From Molanna angustata (Eukaryota; Arthropoda; Insecta; Trichoptera; Molannidae), in contig OY754977.1 in assembly GCA_963576475.1 (NCBI GenBank), positions 35,011,872 to 35,075,871 of the forward strand: DNA of 64,000 bases, given 5' to 3'. A model generated the notes under the pieces. It was not told the origin of the DNA. It worked only from the letters and a program-made list of their open reading frames with translations, and searched no databases. The translations under genes and the position numbers were made by a program. Below are positions 56,821 through 64,000 of the stretch, piece after piece (position 1 is the first letter of the stretch; each line of letters starts with the position of its first letter).

Positions 56821-57236
56821 ACCTTATATCCAAACATACCAGGAAACATCTTGTACCTACCGCATATTATTAACGCGTTGCCGATTAGGATAAGAAATAT
56901 TTTAAAGTCTGACGAAACGAAAATAGTAACAATAAAAAATACACTGAAACATCTGTATCTGAATTCAAGCGTTCGTTAGACTTTGAATTATTATTGTTGA
57001 TTAATTATAGGTACCTATATCTAATGTATATTATGTGTAAGGTTTATTTCAAATTTTTTTCCATCAAATTTTTGTTTAGTTTCCGTTTCTTTAATATTTG
57101 AGATAAGTTTATAATGAAATAATTTTATATGAAATTTATAATATTATGTGAAAGAGAGAATCTGCTCTGCCAAAAAACTGCTTTGCAGTTTGGCGGGAAA
57201 ATAACTTACTTATATAATACTTTTTATTAAAAAAAA
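56821..57236 (+). pseudogene. LINE 3' end inserted in element A
   Basis: Reading LPHIINALPIRIRNILKSDE then TIKNTLKHLYLNSSVR and a stop at 56979 gives a C-terminal NALP..IR..L pattern seen in Jockey/CR1-group LINEs. The 3' UTR contains GCCAAAAAACTGC and GCAGTTTGGC, a hairpin at about 57168-57195, then a run of A at 57231. Confidence 0.5.
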
Positions 57237-57466
57237 AATACATACATACCATCAAGTTTTATACATAGGTATTCTGGGTAGGAAAAAAGACTGGACCTCC
57301 ACACTATCCTATCTTGACAGACGTGTTTTGTATACGAAACAAAATATCTTAAAATATTCAATAATTTGGATTTAAGGGTTAATATAATATATTGGTACGT
57401 ATTCTTCAACTATACCTAAATACTGTCGCCATCGACAGTTGTATCTCATGTGTAAGATTCAACTAG

Positions 57467-57785
57467 TTACATATATTCTAGATATATAGTCGTTACGTTC
57501 CTACCTGTCTTATGTTTGAGATTGTCGTTGCGAATCATTTATATTATATTGAGTCAAATATTACATATAGGAGCAAATAATATTTCATTTCCTTCAAAGA
57601 AAATTGCGAACGAAGAAATGCAAAGAATAGCAATTTAGAATGCAAAGGAAATAAATGGTAGTGCAAAGGTTGTGCAATATATTACTTAGGTATATCAAAT
57701 ACAGACTTACATTATTATATAACTACTATCGTGAAATATCACTTGTTTCAATAGGTATAGGTACTATTATATTTAAAAATAAAAA
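57467..57785. other. unassigned AT-rich DNA
   Basis: No coding signal is seen. Confidence 0.3.
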
Positions 57786-57905
57786 ACAAAAAGGTATAGG
57801 TACTATTATAGGTAGGTACTATTATAGGTAGGTACTATTATAGGTAGGTACTATTATAGGTAGGTACTATTATAGGTAGGTACTATTATAATATTAGGTA
57901 CCTAC
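57786..57905 (+). repeat. 16-bp minisatellite
   Basis: AGGTAGGTACTATTAT repeats every 16 bases for about six units, next to a GGTACCTAC-type end. Confidence 0.9.
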
Positions 57906-58164
57906 GTTATTTTGTGACACTGATAGATACTTTACTGATACTTTAGATGTCATAGAACTCTATACGATAATTTATTAGGTATATCCATGATATGGGTAAT
58001 CACTAGGGTTTTGATTTCGCCGGTTGGACCAGACTTGCCCCCCAGGAGAGCGTTTTTAGTGTTTTGCCGTGCATATTTTCATATCTCCCATAACACGGTG
58101 TAAATATATTTTATTATTTTATTTGAATTCTTATATACTTATATGAATCATTCTTATACACATA
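57906..58164. other. unassigned DNA beside Helitron 2
   Basis: 57977-58042 shares pieces with 53705-53745 (see there). No gene is seen. Confidence 0.3.
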
Positions 58165-58455
58165 CTAGCTGACTCGGCAAACGTTGTTTTGCCATATAAA
58201 TTATTTCTAGTGAATAATTTGGTAATTAAATAAAAAAATATAACTTATTGTAAGTATGTGGAGATAGGGTCTATGACTGAAAGAGGAATGGAGCGCTATT
58301 GACGATGACGGCCTATAAAAATAACAAAACACCAACCATTCATTTTCTTAATTCAATGTACCTACCTACTTCATTAACTTAACTCACATATTTAAAGTTT
58401 GATCTCTTAAAAGTTAAATGTAAATCTAAAGTAATAAAGCAATCAATATGTTAGT

Positions 58456-59495
<1,040 letters not shown>

Positions 59496-60340
59496 CCCGG
59501 GATGGTTTCTGGATTTAAACTTTTTTCTTATTCTTTTTCTTCTTCGTGTATTTGGTCATTTCACCTATGAAGGGGGAGTATCCTGGGAAAAGAAGGTCCG
59601 ACTGTCCCTCCATCTTTTCGCAGGTCTTCCAGGACGGTTTGTGGATTTTAACTTTTTTCTTCTTCTTCTTCATCGTGTATTTGGTTATTTTACCTATGAA
59701 GGTGGACTATCTTGGGAGATAAAGGTCCAATTTTCCTTCCATCTCTTCGCAGGTTTCTGGATTAAAATTTTCTTCTTCTTCTTCTTCTTCTTCTTCTTCG
59801 TCGTGTATTTGGTCATTTTACCTATGAAGTTGGAGTATCCTGGGAGAAGAAGGTCCAACTGTCCTTCCATCTCTTCGCAGGTTTCTGGATTTAAACTTTT
59901 TTCTTCTTCTTCTTCATCGTGTATTTGGTCATTTTACCTAAGAAGGTGGACTAACCTGAGAGAAGGTCCAATTGTCCTTCCATCTCTTCGCAGGTTTCTG
60001 GATTTGAACTTTTTTCTTCTTCTTCTTCGTGTATTTTTGGTCATTTTACCTATGAAGTATAGAATCCTGGGAGAAGAAGGTCCAACTGTCCTTCCAACTC
60101 TTCACAAGTCTTCCAAGACGGTTTTTGGATATAGACTTTTTTCTTCTTCTTCTTTTTCTTCTTCATCCAATTTTCCTTCCATATCTTCGCAGGTATCTGG
60201 ATTTAAACTTTTTTCTTCTTCTTCTTCGTGTATTTAGTCATTTTACCTTTGAAGGTGGAGTATCCTGGGAAAAGAAGGTCCTTTCATCTCTTCGCGGTTC
60301 TTCCAGGATGGTTTCTGGATTTAAACTTTTCTTAACCGAC
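59496..60340 (+). repeat. 110-130 bp tandem repeat, about 8 units
   Basis: TTTCTGGATTTAAACTTTTT recurs at about 59505, 59637, 59755, 59882, 59996, 60120, 60196 and 60311 with variation. Between the starts are a CTTCTT run, GTGTATTTGGTCATTTTACC and a TCCTGGGAGAAGAAGGTCC block. A 251-residue plus-strand frame (59482-60237) spans it, but its composition (Phe/Leu runs from CTTCTT) and repeat structure argue against a gene. Confidence 0.85.
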
Positions 60341-60530
60341 TGAAGGGACGGGATGTAATGAAGGGAAGGGATGCACTAAAGGGCCTGAAGGGACGGGAGG
60401 TATAAAAGGTCCTGAAGGGACGGGAGGTACTGAAGGGCCTGATTGGTAGGGACGTAATTATGGAATGAAGGGACGGGAGGTACTGAAGGGCCTGAAGGGA
60501 CGGGAGGTTCTGAAGGGTCTGAAGCGACGG
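60340..60530 (+). repeat. GC-rich short tandem repeat
   Basis: CTGAAGGGACGGGAGGTACT, with an alternating GAAGGGCCTGAAGG form, repeats with a step of about 27 bases. It follows directly on the longer repeat. Confidence 0.85.
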
Positions 60531-60539
60531 TTCATGGAG

Positions 60540-60870
60540 TCTAATTCTTTTTCTTCTTAATTTTATGTAGACCTTACAGTTTTTACACAAACTATTTCCT
60601 TTAGTCTTTTTCTTCGTTTTCTTATTTTATGTAGAACTTTGGTGAATTTTATACAAACTATTTCCTATAGATTAATCTTCTTCTTCTTTTGTGAAGACCT
60701 TTTAGTCAGTTTTTATACAATCTATTTCAAATAGTCTTATTCTTCTATTTTATGTATTTTTTCTTATTTTATGTAGACCATTGGGATAGTTTTTTATACA
60801 AACTATTTCTTATAGTCTTATACTTATTCTTCTCTTTTTTATTTAGACTTTTGGGTTAGTTTTAAGTCTA
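60540..60870 (+). repeat. degenerate ~70-bp repeats
   Basis: ATTTTATGTAGACC, TTTTATACAAACTATTTCCT and a TCTTATTCTTCT stretch recur about four or five times. Units are diverged. Confidence 0.6.
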
Positions 60871-60894
60871 CTGGTCTTTTGTGCAAAAACATTA

Positions 60895-62119
60895 TTAACA
60901 ATATGCACACTTGATGAACTTGCCATTCAAAATGCTGGTTTCGACAATGTTTTTCATCAATTTTTTAATGACTAATCGCGTTCCATTGCACAGCCATGGT
61001 GGGTTCAAATTCCGAAGTAAAATAACCGGAGATCCAACTTTTAGTTGTAGATGGTACGGTGACATGCCTGGCAAAACCAATGAGTTCAAATCTCTGTCGG
61101 ATAATTTACAGCTTCTTTGACATCGCAAACTGTATCGATCGATCTGTATGACATCAAGTCGCCTGGCATCAATTATTGTATCTTGAAATTATTGTATCAT
61201 AAACGTCCACATTTTTTGCTGCCAAAATTCATGATTCATGTATTATGTGCGTACAACGGGAAATATGCTATCGATGAGAGTATTTTGCGAATTAATGATT
61301 GTGCGGAAATCGGTCGGCAATTTTATGCATCCATTATTTTCATGGACAGCAACTTTTCCATCGCCGATATCTAACAATTGTTTAGAGAATGTATCAGCTG
61401 ATGGATCTTGAAGCATTTAAACGCGCATGTTTACTTTTAGCTGTACCTACTTTTTCAACATTACGCCACAGTGGCGATGATTTCAAGCAAGCATTGATCT
61501 CATCAGCGTACGTTGAACGTAGAATGACGGGAATTGTTTTTCTGAAATAACCTGAAAGGAGTAATGTTTGTGTGCCATAGTGCATTCATCCCAGATAATT
61601 CATCTCAGCTGTTCTGCCTCCATCCAATAAAGTTGCTGCAATGCCAGATTATGCAACAGCCAATGCGATGCCATTATTTGATCGTATTTCGGCGAGAATA
61701 AGCGGAATGAGAAATGTTTTGCCAGTTCCACCTGGTGCATCCAAAAAAAGAATCCACCTTTTCCTCCCAAAACTGCCTGCATAATGCGGTCGTAGATGAT
61801 TCTTTGTTCATCAGTCAGTAGTGAGACATTACGATACAGATAACCGCATGGGCCATGAATCATGATTGTTGTAACAATATCGAACAGTAGGTAGTTGATC
61901 AGTAGACGGATTTGGAATTTCCGCAGAAATTATACTATCGATTACTTCAGTGATAGAATCGGTGTACAAACAATAATAATGGCCAAACTCTGTGTAGAGA
62001 GTGAGAGAAAGCTTATTGTGTGAGAGAGATAGGAGACCGCCATCTTTCTCGTCCCTACTCCTTGCTGTTTGCTGGTTGAGAGGTGACACCTGTATAACAA
62101 TCGCACTTTCCGTTTTCAC
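60895..62119 (-). pseudogene. Helitron PIF1-type helicase, broken but longer
   Basis: The minus strand gives TDEQRIIYDRIMQAVLGGKG, a Walker A region split by a one-base frameshift (FFFWMHQVELAKHF, where copy 1 reads DAPGGTGKT), RKTIPVILRSTYADEINACL, KSSPLWRNVEKVGTAKSKHA, and a linking stretch with STDFCTI-like sequence. It ends with LNSLVLPGMSPYHLQLKVGS and PVILLRNLNPPWLCNGTRLV. The last block, missing from Helitron 1, is the conserved region before helicase motif VI. Stops and frameshifts prevent expression. Confidence 0.88.
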
Positions 62120-62179
62120 TGGGTTAAATACATGAAATGCTCCTGCATATCTGAAAGAAATATTTCAACCGTTGGCCTC

Positions 62180-62660
62180 TCATGGACTCCCACTTCGGTC
62201 TAGAGAAGATAGAACCCTTGCCATCTCACCTCACGTTACAGATTATTATTCATCTTCCTTCACTATGTATTCATGCTGCCCGGCTATGGACAAATTTAGC
62301 ATTTGATATTAGAACTGGCACATCACTTCCAATTTTCAAATCTCGTCTTAAATGCTCACTCTTCCTCTCAATTCCATAACGAACATATATCCCAATTTCA
62401 CTTTCCATCCCTTTTGTTCGCTCCTCATCCTCTCCCTTCCCTTTCTGATTTATTTTCCTCTCCTTTCTGAATTTGTGTAATTTCTCACTTTTTGTTTTGC
62501 TATCTTATACTGGTTGTCTTATTATGTATAAGCCGAAACTATGATATGTACTTTTGAAATCAGATGGTTGACTGGAAGAAATTGCCTCCAGGCAATAAGT
62601 CCGCCATTTGTAGTATGTAATTTTATGTATGTTCAAAAAAGTGTTATATAAATAAATTAA
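62180..62660 (+). pseudogene. LINE 3' end nested in Helitron 2
   Basis: LPSLCIHAARLWTNLAFDIR and TGTSLPIFKSRLKCSLFLS give the ARLWNSLP..IR...FK..L pattern of a LINE ORF2 C-terminus. The 3' UTR has TTGACTGGAAGAAATTGCCT and CAATAAGTCCGCCATTTGTA. It is at the same place as 41850-42185 and is less deleted. Confidence 0.7.
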
Positions 62661-62998
62661 TTAATAAAAATTATCGTACAACAGTGATTAATCAATTGCC
62701 ATCTTGTAACTCTATTGCGTAGCTGTGGATAAAAGTAAAAATAGTAATATCGCTATTAAAAAATAGGGGTTAGTGGTAAAAGGGTGTAAATTAAGGGTTA
62801 ATTATATTTTGTAAATTGTCAAAAAAATTTTAAAAAAATCTGGGGAGAGCCACCCTTATCACCTAGGGGTATAAAAAGTAGCCTACAACCTATTCTCAGA
62901 CCTACCAAATATACCCAAAAAAAATCATAAAAATCGGTCCAGCCGTTTCGGAGGAGTTCGATAACAAACACTGTGACACGAGATTTTTATAAATTAGA

Positions 62999-63808
62999 AA
63001 ATATTAGAATCGTATTTGCACATAGGCATATTAGTGATATTTTATTTTCAGTAATTCGTTGACAACAAATCACTAAGCTATTACAAGTTAACGGGAGGTG
63101 ATACAGTCGAGATCTTTAGTGAGAACATGCGTACAACATATAAATACAAATTAGTGGTCCTAACTCGATTTTGCAAAAAATGTCAGATACGACAGTTAGT
63201 CAGCAGAGGGACGACATGACATGGGACATCTTTCACAAACATTATTATGCATAAAATAAAGATTGTTGTTAAGTTTTGAGTTATTGGTTATGATATTATT
63301 TGATACTATTATTTTTACATGATTATTTCGTTGTTGTGTCGTCACTTTATCATGTGGCAAGTATGTTGGTAGATAATTATTGTCAATGAATTTCCAGAAT
63401 AGTCCTCTTAATCAAAATAAGGCACCCATAAATTATCGGAGATGATCTGTTAAGTTGGTGGACCTAATGTGAGTACTGTACCTTCAACCTTCAGTTTTCA
63501 AAAGCGAGGCCATGAATATGAATGAGATGTGATAGGTACCTATATACTGGATGTGATTTAGTATAAAGACATTGCATCGTCTTCGCCGTATCTCATCCTA
63601 CATACACATTATAATATTTATGATATTACACATGACATTAGAGAATCTAAGGCAGTAAGCAATTATTTGTATGTCCATAGTAGTTAATAATTACTCGTGC
63701 AGATTATCCATGATTAATGAACTATTAAACCACTAATAGTTTTGGAATAGTTTACTCGGGAAATATAAAATATTATTATGATACTGTTGCAGGTGATTCA
63801 ATTTATAT
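62999..63808. other. unassigned AT-rich DNA
   Basis: No gene or repeat family from this window is recognised. Confidence 0.3.
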
Positions 63809-64000
63809 TTAAAAAAATAAATTTGCCGCATTCCTCGTGGCCAAAGCAGCTACAAACCACATCAAAGGATGTCGGTTAGGCTCGCTCCACATCGGCAGCC
63901 ATAGACGTGACACCTGGAGAGCCGAAATGGATCGGCGCAGCACCATTCGGCGAGAGAATCGCTTTCCTGCTGAGTTTTGAAAGCGCTCCAAACGCTGTTG
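63809..64000. other. GC-rich segment at window edge, unidentified
   Basis: Base composition changes sharply at about 63826. A 60-residue minus-strand frame (63991-63809) begins MERFQNSAGKRFSRR and ends ATRNAANLFF; the plus strand also reads openly for about 55 codons. I recognise no domain on either. It may be the edge of another transposon or of an exon. Confidence 0.3.

Larger units (their letters stand above)
55115..57466 (+). mobile_element. older element A with two later insertions
   Basis: 55115-55701 is a diverged element A 5' half ending AATTTAATTTT. Matching sequence resumes at 56706 (AATTGAATTTAGTGACGACA), stops at about 56820, and resumes at 57237 through CATCGACAGTTGTATCTCAT to a CTAG at about 57462. 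A younger element A (55702-56705) and a LINE 3' end (about 56821-57236) occupy the gaps. The order of the parts is conserved. Confidence 0.7.

Noticed and set aside
63809..63991. 60-residue minus-strand frame at the window edge as a host gene
   Set aside because: It is open on both strands, has no recognisable motif, and is cut by the window. It was left as unidentified GC-rich sequence.

Overview
This window looks like a repeat-dense, gene-poor stretch of an AT-rich arthropod genome, most likely a moth or butterfly. The basis is the mixture of element types (RTE-like and CR1/L2-like LINEs, an R4/Dong-like LINE, Helitrons ending in CTAG, tRNA-headed SINEs), the short tandem tails on LINE 3' ends, and recurrent GTAGGTACCTAC-type tracts. 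I found no convincing host protein-coding gene, no intact tRNA or rRNA gene and no bacterial feature. Nearly every recognisable coding segment is a decayed transposon piece. The taxonomic placement is inference from repeat style.

Layout. 1-3357: a possible LTR, a 73-bp-arm palindrome abutting a 1-kb element with 45-bp terminal inverted repeats, then unassigned DNA. 3358-7566: an interspersed repeat (called repeat B here), a SINE fragment and an internally deleted Ty3/gypsy retrotransposon with a likely 3' LTR. 7567-8676: a hAT remnant. 9372-14098: three RTE-like LINE tails. 14378-15030: a large foldback element. 15566-20905: a 37-bp minisatellite, hammerhead-ribozyme-like motifs, a CR1/L2-like LINE 3' end, a 104-bp tandem array and a long repeat B copy. 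20930-26668: Helitron-like element A copies, a 1.27-kb TIR element, small palindromes and a foldback with another hammerhead-like motif. 26893-33062: RTE-like remnants, two SINE families, an 81-85 bp tandem array and an R4/Dong-like endonuclease end. 33332-35191: one element A inserted inside another. 37108-39030: the best-preserved LINE reverse transcriptase, split by a 476-bp insertion. 40096-42544: Helitron 1. 43578-45215: a 91-bp tandem array made from RTE coding sequence. 46111-47575: a LINE RT on the minus strand. 47690-51700: a 185-bp satellite array of about 20 units. 55115-57466: a second self-nested element A. 58165-62998: Helitron 2, with internal tandem repeats and a broken PIF1-type helicase.

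How it fits together. The sequence records layered insertion. SINEs sit in LINEs and Helitrons, element A sits in element A, and an LTR-like segment sits in a LINE. Two tandem arrays appear to have grown from or next to transposon sequence. Element A behaves as a non-autonomous Helitron (starts TC, ends CTAG after a small hairpin, usually next to T). The two larger Helitrons carry the same class of ends plus helicase remnants, so relatives of these are plausible sources of its mobility.

All calls come from reading the sequence by eye. Family names below superfamily level are provisional, and most edges are good to a few bases for tandem arrays and Helitron ends but only to tens of bases for decayed LINE fragments.
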